Below are positions 11,885-22,679 of a DNA stretch of 64,000 nucleotides, piece by piece. The notes under the pieces were generated by a model. It had not been told where the DNA came from. It saw only the letters and a list, made by a program, of their open reading frames with translations, and made no database searches. Origin of the DNA: Cunninghamia lanceolata (Eukaryota; Streptophyta; Pinopsida; Cupressales; Cupressaceae); contig BSBN01001484.1 of NCBI GenBank assembly GCA_027924645.1, positions 2,232,001 to 2,296,000 on the forward strand. The letters are read 5' to 3'. A program made the translations under genes and the position numbers. The stretch's first letter is position 1. Each line of letters opens with the position of its first letter.

Positions 11885-12920
11885 TGTTGGGACTTGGGTG
11901 ATATTCACATATAGAAAGTCCTTGTAGGAAAGGTTTGTCTACATACTTATTTGTGGTGATATGCGGTGAAGTTATAAATGGTGCAATATATCAGCCATAG
12001 TGATTTACATATGAAAATGATGATGTAGGTGTTGTTGGTTCACATGTGGTGATGTTGTGGTAGAAACCACAAGACATCTAAAGAAATCATAATTGTATAT
12101 GTATTTTAGTTGTTGGAGCACGAATGGTGATGCAAGAGCACTTGCAACAACATTGAGGTTCATGTGGCATGATGTAATGGTAGAGTAATGTCTTGGAAGA
12201 TAGTACTAGTTAATCCAAGCAGTATAGAGCAGTGTTATGTTGGTGTGAGCTACCACGAGTGAGGAGCTAGTAGTGGTGGCTATACTAGAAACATGTATTC
12301 ATACCAACAATGTTATGGTTGTAACTATTGATTCATAGTGTGGCAACGATAGAGTAAACAAGGTGATTATCCATGTGGAGGTGTCATACTTGGTGTTATT
12401 TGCGATATCCTAACATCGTGTATGGTCAAAATATAGTTGCATAACTCATGGTATTCCATGAGTTGGTTGGTTATTTGGATGGTTGGTATTCCCATGATTA
12501 CTTCTATTTATCAGTTTGTGTGAAATTCCAAGGTTACAAACTCAGTCACTCATGTGTTTGACATTGAAGACATTTATACATTGTTGGTGTGTAATAATTA
12601 GAATGACTACAGAAGAAGAGCATGTTGTAGATTGAGACTCTATAAAAGGTTTCCAAAGACCTTCTTGTATTGAATCAACCATGTTGATTCTGAATAATAT
12701 AACTACAAATATCTTCTAGTGGTGGGTTTTCTCCCGAAAGGGTTTCCCATGTAAAAATCTGTCTTGTGTAATCTTGTGGATTCATAGTATTCCATTTACT
12801 TGTGCATATTTTGTTAGATATATTTTACAAGTGTTGTTGATTTCTAACTAAACACATAATCTTAAGTTTTCATCATCCCATTCTATTGGTTGTCTACAAC
12901 AGGGATTAAAATCCCCAACA
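11885..12920 (+). repeat. 5' LTR of that copia
   Basis: Starts TGTTGGGACTTGG and ends ATCCCCAACA (inverted ends TGTTGGG/CCCAACA), followed after two bases by TGGTATCATAGC. The segment at 12715-12760, 'GTGGTGGGTTTTCTCCCGA' and onward, is a hallmark of a common copia LTR type. The same motif appears on the minus strand near 57490-57540. Confidence 0.65.
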
Positions 12921-12922
12921 TT

Positions 12923-12934
12923 TGGTATCATAGC
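12923..12934 (+). promoter_or_regulatory. Primer-binding site
   Basis: TGGTATCATAGC follows the LTR end and matches the initiator tRNA-Met complement at 11 of 12 bases. Confidence 0.6.
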
Positions 12935-13094
12935 ACAAGGGTAGTGTTTGGGTGGTTACTACTTCGTTGGAGTGCAAACCCTAGCATGTATAGTGGTAAA
13001 CCCTAACATTGGTTGGTTTGTTGTAGTTTATGTATAACTAGAAAGGAAGAAAGACTTTGAGACATTCTGTGAGAAGTCAAAATATTATTAAATA

Positions 13095-13342
13095 TGTGGC
13101 TAGCATGTCGAGATCTGAAATTAACAAATTCAATGGTTGGAATTTTGAGTTACAAAAGTTGAAGATGAACTTTTGGTGGAGAGAGATAAGTGGACTATGA
13201 TATCTTCAACTAAACCCTCAAGTATAAAGTGGATAAGAAAGCTAGAAGTACAATATGGTTATGTCTATCAGATTATGTGTTAATGAATGTGTCTCTATAA
13301 GTACTAAAATCACATCAAGCCTACATGGAAGTTTGATGATGA
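13095..13342 (+). pseudogene. Copia gag, N-terminal fragment
   Basis: It opens with an ATG-containing 'MSRSEINKFNGWNFEL' followed by 'KLKMNF', which fits the copia gag start pattern (K-F-x-G-x-N-F-x-x-W-K-x-K-M). Stops and frameshifts follow. A 'KARSTIWLCLSD'-like segment is visible at about 13230-13275. It ends where the 13343 LTR-like segment starts. Confidence 0.6.
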
Positions 13343-14286
13343 TGTGGTAGACCCAACTCACGACCTTTGAAGGTGTGATTATACTTCTTCTAGCAATTTC
13401 ATGTCTTTGTCAATCATCCTTATGTCGAATTGTCCTCCTCGTTTAACCTCCGAGCTAACTTTCCCTACCTTGTGTTTGCCTAGTTGACCCTCTCAAACCT
13501 CTTCTGTAGACTCACCTCTTAGACCTTTTGGGTCACTTGGGTGACCTATTTTTTAGTTGTAGGGTCACCTAGGCATCCTTCCTTGGTAAAACAAGCAACC
13601 CTGTCATTTTTCAATGTGCAAAATAACTCTTTGTTTTAGCTTTTCTTCTTGATTTTTAGCCTATTTTATCTTGCATTTTCTTATGTCATCTCATCCTCTT
13701 CTTTCTTTCTTTCCTTTGTGAACTCATGATCAAATCTTATCTCTTCTAAATTGTTTCCATTTACTCTTTGAGTTATCTTTTGTTTTCTTTTAGTTTCTCT
13801 AGTTTTCTTCTCATCTCTTCACCTATTCTTGGCAAAGTCTCCATTTCTTCTTTAGTTAACTACTTTCAATATTATCTCTTATTCCCTTCTCTTTCATTTC
13901 TACCTATAAATACCTCTTCATTCTTCATTGTTTAGCATCTTTGAATGCTCATTTAATATCTAAACGACATCTTCAAAATCACAAGCTTCTTCATAGGACC
14001 TAGTGAGCCTTTTTCTTTCAAGTTTTAGTTTAGATATCCATAGCTTAGATATCTCATTTCAAAGAAACTCTAGTTTCTTCAAAGCTTATCTTAGGATAGA
14101 AACTTCCAAGATTCTTGGATAGGTCTTCGAATCTTTTACATTTTATGCTTTACAAGCCTTTGTGCTTCCTTTCTATTTTGTGAATCTCCTCAAATCCTTC
14201 GCCCTTGTCCTATCATCAAGTAGAGGACTTGACTTTTGTGGAGAAGGTTACCATATAGCTAGACCCTTGAGGACATATGCCTAGCA
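13343..14286 (+). repeat. Candidate LTR of another element
   Basis: A pyrimidine-rich segment begins TGTGGTAGACCC and ends GCCTAGCA. TTGGTGCCACTAC follows, which could be a primer-binding site of the TGGYGCC type used by some gypsy elements. No second LTR or target duplication was found, so the boundaries are tentative. Confidence 0.35.
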
Positions 14287-14945
14287 TTGGTGCCACTACA
14301 AGTTTTTTATCACCTTTTTAGATTAGAATTAGTAATTAGCAAACACCACTACTCTTGAGGAAGTAAAACGTTATTTTGTTTTATGTTGATTTTTAATTGC
14401 TTTTTCTAGTTCTAGATTAAAATTTCATTGCATCATTTAGATAAATAACAAGTTTAATTTCTTAGATTAAATATTGCAAAATCAAACCCTTAAAAACACA
14501 AAAAAATAGAAAGTCTACATTTAGGAAAAGCCATATAGCTTCCATACATATTTCACTTTTATAGTAATTAGATCATTAAAATTTGGAAAAGAAACTAAAA
14601 GCGCATGCATTCATTTAGCTTTAGCTGCATTAGAAACTTCATCTTAAAAAATCAAAAACACAACTTCTTAGCCCTCGATTTCACCACTAGGCATGCAACT
14701 TTAAACATTCCAAAACAAGCCCTCATTTTCATCCTGAGGCAAAAAAACATACAAAATAACAACATAAACTTTAACATTCAAACATTCAATCTTCTCTGCC
14801 GAGCACCTGATGTGTCCTGGTGTGAGGGAAGATTGCATAAAACTAGTCTTGGAGGAAATCAAGGAAAACCTCCCTGAGCAAGAAAGCCCAATTGAGGAAG
14901 ACATTCAAGAACAAGAACAAGTCTTAAGACAAATCCAACACAACA
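14287..14945 (+). other. Leader and short acidic gag-like frame after the candidate LTR
   Basis: After the PBS-like sequence, an AT-rich leader runs to about 14810, where a short open frame encodes a Glu/Gln-rich peptide (about 45 residues, 14810-14945) before a copia fragment begins. The peptide could be the start of a gag of the element whose LTR lies to the left, but I see no domain. The annotated open frame that runs on to 15169 is a chimera across the junction. Confidence 0.3.
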
Positions 14946-17900
14946 ACATCACATGGGTTCTGTCGGAGAATAGTTTTTTCTATTGGAGCCTTGTTCTTTA
15001 CCCCACATTCTCATCGAGGATGATTCTCTCATGGATGTCATCAAGAAGGGCTAGGTTGATGCTGGCACTGGTGCATTCGAGGATGTCCTTTATGTGCCTA
15101 ATATGTCATCCAACCTTCTCTCCATCTACTAGATCACCCAGAATGGAAGAAAAGTTGAGTTCACTCTAGATTTCATCACCATCAAGGACCTTGAAGATAA
15201 TACACTTCTTACAGTTGGTAAGGTTGATCATGAGTCTCAAATGTATGCTTCCTCTCATTTTGTACCTAATTCACATTCTACTGCTTTGCTCACCCATTCA
15301 GATTCTGTGAGCAAACTATGGCATGAGCAGTTTGGTGATCTTAACTTTTGCTATCTCCAATAGCTCAGCACGTGGGATATGGTCATAGGTCTTCCTCGGA
15401 TCAATTTCTCAGATAAAGTTTGTTCAGGTTGTGCCTTGCGAAAGCATCTTGAGGACAAGTTCGACAAAGAGAAGGCTTGGAGGGCTTCATAAGTCCTTGA
15501 GTTGGTTCACAATGATGTGGTAGGTCCATTTCCATCCTTGTCTTTCAGCAAGGCTCAATACTTGCTCACCTTCATTGATGACTATTCCAAATACACCTAG
15601 GTCTACTTTCTTCAGTAGAAAGGGGAAGTTTATGATAGATTTCAGGAGTTCAAGGCTTGTGCCGAGAAACAATCTAGGAAGTGCATCAGAATTCTCTGCA
15701 CTAACAATGGCAGAGAATATGTGAACCATTTCTTTGAAGAATTTTGTACTCTCGAAGGGATTGATCTTCAACATATTATTGCCTACACACTGCAACAGAA
15801 TGGTCTGGCAGAGAGGAAAAATAGGTCCCTGAAAGAGATGGCTAGTTGCATGATCCATGCATGCTCCCTTGCACCTGAATATTGGGCAGAAGCTATCAAC
15901 TGTGGCAAGAAACCTATTGTGCAGCACTTTCGAGTTTTTGGCTCCCCAGCATGGGCACACATTCCTTTGGAGAAGCACAAGGCCTTAGAACCTTAGATTT
16001 GGCCCTACATCTTTGTTGGCTACCCCGATGGTGTCAAAGGATATCAGTGCAATTTGAGGAAAGCTCTTCTAGCTCGTCCTCACATCTTCCTTCCTCCATG
16101 GCAAATTCAGATGATAGTGACTCAAAGGATTTTCTTCCAACTTCCTCTACTCGCAGAGTTGATCATGAGGTTTCATCATCCTCTTTGCAAACTTCATATT
16201 CTGAGGCTAAGGATTCTCCTTCTTCATCCCCTACTATGCATCATTGGGCTCGTCAAACACTTGAGTCTGCAAGCACACTTGTTGGGGATCCTTCAGATAC
16301 TCGGAGGACTTGGTCACAACACCAGGATATTTCGCATTGCTACATTGCCATTGCTTCAGATCCACAGTCCTTTCATGAAGCATCAGGTATTGCTGAGTGG
16401 TATTCAGCAATGTAAGAAGAGTACAACTCAGTGCTTCAAAACAAAACATGGGATCTTGTTCCACTTCTTAAGGGAAGAAAACTAGTTCGGTGTAAGTGGA
16501 TCTACCAAACCAAATTTGCAACAGATGGATCAGTGGACAAGTTCAAAGCACAACTTGTGGCAAAAGGTTTCTCTCAAGTTCTTGGTGTTGACTACACCAA
16601 GACCTTTGCCCCCGTTGCTAAGATGAACTCCATTTCCTTGATACTTGCTATTGTTGTAGCTCATGGTTGGGTTGTACATCAGATGGATGTGAAGAGTGCA
16701 TTTCTTCACGGGGATCTACAAGAGGAGATTTGCATGGAGCAACCATAGGGATTTGTTCAGGATTCTTCACTGGTTTACAAATTGAGAAAGTCACTCTAAG
16801 GCCTCAAATAGGCTCCACAGGCTTGGTATGCCAAGATGGACTCCATTCTTCTCTCAGTTGGGTTCTCTAGATGCCACTCATATATGAATGTCTACATCTT
16901 GAGATAGGAGGATGCTCTTCTATTCTTGGCTCTCTATGTTGATGACTTAAGATTGTCATTGGGAGCACCTCATCCATCATTACGTGTTAACATTGTATTG
17001 CATGGCACACGACTGACTTGGGTCTTTTGCACTATTTTCTTGGGATTGAGATCTCTCAGACCTCTTCCGAGATCTCTCTTGGGCAGCCCAAGTATGCTCT
17101 TAATCTTTTGGCTCATTTTCACATGATTGATTGTAAGCCTACACCGACTCCCTTTCTATCTGGAGTCAAGCTTGAACAGAAGTGTTCCACACCACTAGTT
17201 GATGCCACTTTGTATCGTCAACTTGTTGGTAGCCTCATCTACCTGACTCATACTCGCCCTAACATTTCATTTGTAGTTGGCATTATTTTGCGCTTCATGA
17301 CGGAGCCGCATGAGCTTCACCAGAACGTTGTCAAACGCATCTTGCACTACATATAGGGCACTCACAAGTACGAGATTCACTATGCAGCAGGGACATGTTC
17401 AGACTTGATTGGATACACAGATTCTGACTAGGTTGGTGATCTTGATGATCGCAAGTCCACAACTGGCTACAGTTTTCACCTTGGTTTCGGTCCCATTTGC
17501 CAATGGTTTCGGTCCCATTTGTTGGCAAAGCAAGAAGCAACTTGTCATTCCTCTTTCTTTTACTGAGGCTGAGCATCAAGGGGTTGTCAATGCCGCCACT
17601 AAGGCTATTTGGCTTCAAAATATCCTCACTGAACTTGGCATCACTTTTTAGAAGCCATCAATCATCTATTGTGACAACCAAAGTGCCATACAGATCTCGA
17701 AGAACCCTATCCATTATCAGCAGACCAAAAACATCGAGATCCATATGCATTTTCTCAGGGAGTTGATTTAGGAGCAGGTCATTGATTTGCACTATTGTCT
17801 GACAATGGGCGGGTTGCGAATATCTTCACCAAACCCTTCATTGAGAGAAAGTATGTCCATCTTCGGTCTCTCTTGGGGCTGTGGGACATCTCTTTTGGGG

Positions 17901-18060
17901 GGTCACTTATCCCTTCTTGCTTTATCCTCTCATGGGGGGAGTTTTTTCCCACTAGGTTTTCTCCTCCTTTTTTGTTTGAGGGCATTTTTCATACATGGGT
18001 ACCTCATCAAGCCTTGTAGCTGGGACCCATATTTGCATACATTTCCTCTAAGTTGCACTT
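14946..18060 (+). pseudogene. Copia A pol (integrase, RT, RNase H), broken
   Basis: Order of boxes: 'DVLYVPN' (15086-15106); the pre-integrase 'LWHEQFG' (15317-15337) with C..C near 15420; the integrase catalytic region 'DDYSKYT' near 15576 and 'NNGREYVNHF' near 15704, where the usual second Asp reads Asn, then 'NGLAERKNRSLKEM' (15799-15840). The RT start is 'LVRCKWIYQTKF' (16480-16515). Further on are 'QMDVKSAFLHGDL' (16681-16719), an intact YVDD (16935-16946), 'LHYFLGIEIS' (17023-17052), 'YRQLVGSLIYLT' (17213-17248), and the RNase H boxes 'TEAEHQG' (17563-17583) and 'CDNQSA' (17671-17688). TAG/TAA stops occur inside several boxes, and a 22-bp tandem duplication at 17483-17526 shifts the frame. 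Confidence 0.8.
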
Positions 18061-18069
18061 AAGGCGGGG

Positions 18070-18381
18070 TGTTAGTGTGAACATGGTTCTTTATCTAACT
18101 AGTTCATTTCCTAGCTAGTTCTACATTTAGGTCCCTTTCACACTAGGTTAAGTTTACTTAGGGACATTTTCACTTTATCCCACATTGGTTTTGTTTTTAG
18201 TCTCTTGGGTGGTAAATCCTATATATACTCACCTATCACTCTCATATGAGCATCTCATTTTCATTGTATGATTTGCATTCTCTTGAGTAGAATATAGTTT
18301 ATTCTTGCTCATTTTTTATTTCTAGCTTTGTTTTTCTTCATTCATTTGAATTCTTGGGTGGCTTTTCAGCCAAATCTTACA
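18070..18381 (+). repeat. 3' LTR of copia A
   Basis: Starts TGTTAGTGTGAACATGG right after a purine-rich AAGGCGGGG and ends CAAATCTTACA. A TATA box candidate CCTATATATAC lies at about 18219. Its sequence is the reverse complement of the LTR type of copia B, and it abuts a partial B LTR directly, forming an inverted LTR pair. Confidence 0.75.
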
Positions 18382-18531
18382 AAGATATACCACCCACGAG
18401 ACTAAAAACACAACTAATATGGGATAAAGTGAAAAAAAAAGTCCCTCAGTAAACTTAGTTTGAAAAGAACATAAGTGGAGAACTAGCTAGGAAATGAACT
18501 AGTTAGATAAAATACATTGTTCACACTAACA
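18382..18531 (-). repeat. Truncated 3' LTR of copia B
   Basis: On the minus strand it starts TGTTAGTGTGAACAATG at 18531 and matches the 5' LTR at 26297 leftwards, but only about the first 150 bases remain. The rest is replaced by the end of the copia A LTR. Either A inserted into this LTR and lost its left half, or a rearrangement joined the two. Confidence 0.7.
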
Positions 18532-21500
18532 ACCCCTAAAGTGCAACTTAGGGGGAAATGTGTGCAAATATGCAAAGATGGGTCCCGGCTAAGAGGCTTA
18601 ATGAGGTACCCATGTACAAAAGATCCCCTCAAATAGAAAAGGAGAAAACCCAGTGGGAAAAAACTCCCCCGTGAGAGGATGAAGCAAGAAGGGCTAAGTG
18701 ATCTCCCTTGAAGAAATGTCTCGCACTCCTAAGAGAGACTGAAGATGGATGTACTTGCTCTCAGTGAATGGTTTGGTGAAGATATCTACAACCTACTCTG
18801 TTGTAGGACAATGGCGCAAATCAATGACTTACTCCTATATAAGCTCCCAAAAAAAATGCATGTGGATCTCGACGTGTTTGGTCTGTTGATGATGGACTAG
18901 ATTCTTCAAGATCTGGATAGCACTCTAGTTATCGCAGTAGATGATTGATGACTTCAAAAAAGTGATACCAAATTCAATGAGGATACTCAATGGTTGCATC
19001 AACAACTCCCCTATATTCAGCCCCAGTCAATGAAAGAGAAATGACATGCTACTTCTTGCTCTGCCAAAAAATGAGACCGGAACCAAGGTGAAAATTGTAG
19101 CCAGATGTGGACTTGTGATCATCAAGATCACCAACGAGCAATCGAAGTCTGTGTATCCAATCAGATCAAAACTTGTGCCTGTTGTAGAGTGAGTCTCATA
19201 TCTGTGACTGCCATGTATGTAGTGTAGAATGCATTTGGTTGCTTTCCAATGAAGCTCATATGGCTTCGTCATGAAGCATGAAACTATGCCAACTACAAAT
19301 GAAATGTATGGGAGAGTATGAGTCAAGTAGATAAGACTACCAACGAGTTGATGATACAAAGTGGCATCAACAAGTGGAATGGAACACTTCACCTTAAGTT
19401 TAACTCTAGATAGAAGGGGAGTCAATGTAGGCTTACAATCAGCTATGTGAAAGCAAGCTAGAAGATCAAGAGCATACTTGGGTTGCGCAAGAGAGATCCC
19501 AGAAGAGGTATAAGTGATCTTGATCCCAAGAAAGTAGTGCAGAAGACCCAAGTCGATCATGGAAAATGTATCATGCAAAGTAATCTTGACACTCGCAATG
19601 ACAAATGAGGTGCTCCCTGTGACAATCAAATCCTCAACATAGAAAACCAAGAGAAGAGCATCCTCCTATCCAAAGATATAGACATTCGGATCTAAGTGGC
19701 ATCTAGAGAACCCAACTGAGAGAAGAAAGGAGTCCATCTTGGCATACCAAGCCCATGGGGCCTGCTTAAGTCCATAGAGAGACTTCCTCAGTCTGCAAAA
19801 TGGTGAAGAATCATGAACGAATCCTTGTGGTTGTTCCATGTAAATCTCCTCATGTAGATCCTCGTGAAGAAATGTGTTCTTCCCATCCATTTGATGTACA
19901 ACCCAACCATGAGTTGCAACAATAGAAAGAATCAGGAGAACAGAGTTCATCTTGGCGACAAGGGCAAAGGTATCAATGTAGTTAACACTTAGAACCTGCG
20001 AGAAACCTTTGGTCACAAGCCAAACTTTGTACTTGTCAACTGATCCATCCACTACAAATTTGGTTCAATAGATCCAGTTGCATTGAACCAACTTTCTTCC
20101 CTTAGGAAGTGGAACAAGCTCCCATGTTTTGTTTCGAATCAAAGAGTTATATTTTTCCTCCATTGTTGAATCCCACTCAACAATACTTGATGCTTCATGA
20201 AAGGACTATGGATCTGAAGCTGTGGCAATGTAGGAATGCAAAATGTCCTAGTGTTGTGACCGAGTCCTCCAAGTGTCTGAAGGATCCCCAACAAGAGTGC
20301 CTGTGAATTGAAGAGTTTGTCGAGCCCAACAAGGCATAGAAGGGGATGGAGGAGGAGAGTCCTTGCCTCTAAGTCTAAACTCTGTGAAGGGTGAGGTGGA
20401 GCTTCATGATCAACCTTGCAAGTAGAGGAAGTTGAAGGAAGATCATCTAAGTCACTATCATCTGAATCCACTATGGAGGAAGGAAGATGAGAGGACGAGT
20501 TAGAAGAGCTTTCCTCAAAATGCACACTTCACTCAATGAAGAGCTCATGTGTCTCAAGATCCAAAATTCGATATCTTTTGACACCATCGAGGTATCCAAC
20601 AAAGATTCAAGGCCTACTCTGAGGTTCTAAGGTCCGATGCTTCTTTGAAGGAATGTGTGCCCATGTAGGAGAGCTAAAAACTCTGAAATGTTACCACAAG
20701 TTTCTTGTCGCACCAAGCTTCAAAGTGAGTGATGTCCTTCAATGCCTTATGAGGAACCTTGTTCTGGATATGAGAAACATAATTGATAGCTTTTGCCCAA
20801 TACTCATGTACAAGGTAGCGTACATGGATCATGTATCCAACCATCTCTTTTAGGGACCTATTTTTCCTCAAAACTACACCATTTTGTTGAGGTGTGTAGG
20901 CAACAGTATGTTGAAGACCAATCCCTTCAAGAGTGCAAAATTGCTCAAAGCAATGATTCACATATTCTCTACCATTATCTGTGTGGAGAATTTTGATGCA
21001 CTTACCAAATTATTTGTCGGCACGAGCCTTGAACTCCTGAAATCTATCAAAGACTTCACCTTTATGCCAAAGATAGTAGACCCATGTGTATCTAGAATAG
21101 TCATCAATGAAGGTGAGAAAATAGTGAGCCTTGTTGAAAGACAAGGATGGAAAGGGACCCGCCAAGTCACTGCAAACTAACTCAAGGACTTATGGAGCCC
21201 TCTAAGCCTTCCCTTTGTCAAACTTGTCCTCAGGATGCTTTCCCAAGGCACAACCCAAACAAACTCCATCTGAAAAATTGATCTAAGGAAGACATATGAC
21301 CATGTCCTATATGCTAACCTATTGAAGATAGTGATACTTGAGATGGCAAACCGTTCATGCCATAGTTTACTCACAGGATCCGAATGGGTGAGCAAAGTAG
21401 TAGAATGAGAATCAGGTACAAAATGAGAGAAAGCATAGAGCCGAGACTAATGATCGGCCTTACCAATTGCAAGGAGTGCATTATCTTCAAGATCCCTGAT

Positions 21501-21990
21501 GGTGATGGAATCTAGAGTGAATTAAACTTTCCTTCCATTCTGGGTGATATGGTAGATAGAGATAAGGTTGGCTAACAGATTAGGCACACAGAGAACATCC
21601 TCAAATGTACTAATGCCAATGTCAACTAAACCTTTCCCGATGACATCCACTAGAGAATCATCCCCGACAAGAATGTGGGGCACAGAATAAGGCTCCAACA
21701 AAGAAAATTGTTCTCTGACAGAATCCATGTGATGTGATGCAACCAAGTCTAGAATCCATTGTTGAGAAGAATCTACAAAAGCAACAAGTGTAGTTGCTTT
21801 CCCTTTACTTGATTTGAAAGGAATGGAGGATTGTTGAGAATAGAGGAAGGCAGATTAATGTTGTTCTTTTTCAGAAGATGTTTCAACTCATCGATGTGCT
21901 TCCCATATCAAGAATGTTCCTCATGACCAGCCTTATTGCAATAGCCACAAGTTCGTCTTTCCTTCTTCTGAGAATTCCCCTTTGATGAAA
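18532..21990 (-). pseudogene. Copia B pol (protease to RNase H), broken
   Basis: On the minus strand, from right to left: the zinc-knuckle and protease neighbourhood near 21950-21720 ('SHHMDSVREQFSLL', 'FEDVLCVPN'); pre-integrase 'LWHERFA' near 21365; the integrase core with 'NGREYVNHCF'-like sequence near 20970 and 'QQNGVVLRKNRSLKEM' near 20880; RT 'GWVVHQMDGKNTFLHEDL' near 19905; 'LRKSLYGLKQAPWAWY' near 19790; and the RT active site reading YVED instead of YVDD (19630-19641). 'DLGLLHYFLGIKI' lies near 19560 and 'YHQLVGSLIYLTHT' near 19350. Only a few long frames survive (19027-19650 and 19666-20052). The catalytic Asp to Glu change would be expected to cripple RT. Confidence 0.8.
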
Positions 21991-22129
21991 AGGAGTCAGA
22001 GTTTGCTTTTAGGGAAAACGATAATTGTGGTTGATCTTTCAGTGACTTCTTTTTGGACCGAGCTTTTGTTTCTTGTTAGTTTTGACAAGCCAACAAACCC
22101 TGAAACTAAGATGGCTTAAGGAGATCCAT

Positions 22130-22660
22130 GGAAAGTAGCTTCCCCTATTTGTGCATCAACATTTCACAGAAGACAGCAAATGAAAGCAGTGTATGCAGAT
22201 CACATAGTCAACCTATGAGTGTGAAAGCTGAAAACAAAGACAACATATTTAGGGTTGAGTTTGTTGAGGATGCTAAATACCAGCTAAATGTCTTTTTTTC
22301 AATGCCACATGCTTTATATTGTGCTCTAAGGTCATTGACCTTTGTGATATAGTCCTGAATGTTGTCAAAAGATTTTGGATCAAGACTCATCAAATCAATG
22401 TCGATCTCAGAGCCCCCAACTTCATTAGTTTTACCATAGAGAGTTTTAATTTTTCCCAAACATCATGTGAATTGGTACATGCTTCAATTTGAAACATAAG
22501 ATCAAGGAAAATGAAAATACAAAGACAACCAAGAGCTTTTGTATGTTCAAGCATCCATTGTATAACCTTGTTGCATTAAGGTGTTCCATGCATTTCAATG
22601 CCATGTGTTGTACTTGTATGGAGTTAGCAATTGAAACTTAAAGTGACCCATTTGTGAAAA
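22130..22660 (-). pseudogene. Copia B gag, broken
   Basis: The minus-strand translation shows a capsid-start-like 'YNTWHWKCMEHL' near 22620, then 'TNSHDVWEKLK' near 22470, then an open frame (22208-22459) with 'DPKSFDNIQDYITKVNDL' and 'AQYKACGIEKK', which is the copia gag helix pattern. A frameshift separates the two parts. The frame ends before a knuckle region near 21950. Confidence 0.65.
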
Positions 22661-22679
22661 AAAAAGCAGAGCACAAGTA

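Larger units (their letters stand above)
11885..13342 (+). mobile_element. 5' end of a + strand copia (LTR, PBS, gag start)
   Basis: An LTR of about 1036 bp is followed by a PBS and the first part of a copia gag, all in + orientation. The element is then cut off at about 13342, where another LTR-like segment begins. No pol of this copy is present. Confidence 0.6.
14946..18381 (+). mobile_element. 5'-truncated Ty1-copia copy (A)
   Basis: A + strand copia fragment runs from just after the protease active-site region through integrase, RT and RNase H to a complete 3' LTR. It has no gag, no protease catalytic box and no 5' LTR. It is the same family as the minus copy (B) that starts immediately to its right. 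Relative to B it lacks about 23 residues in the integrase C-terminal region (near 15903) and about 44 bp near 16036. Confidence 0.8.

Noticed and set aside
14810..15169. 119-codon + frame as a host gene
   Set aside because: It crosses the junction between an unassigned leader and the copia A fragment. The second half is out-of-frame copia protease sequence.
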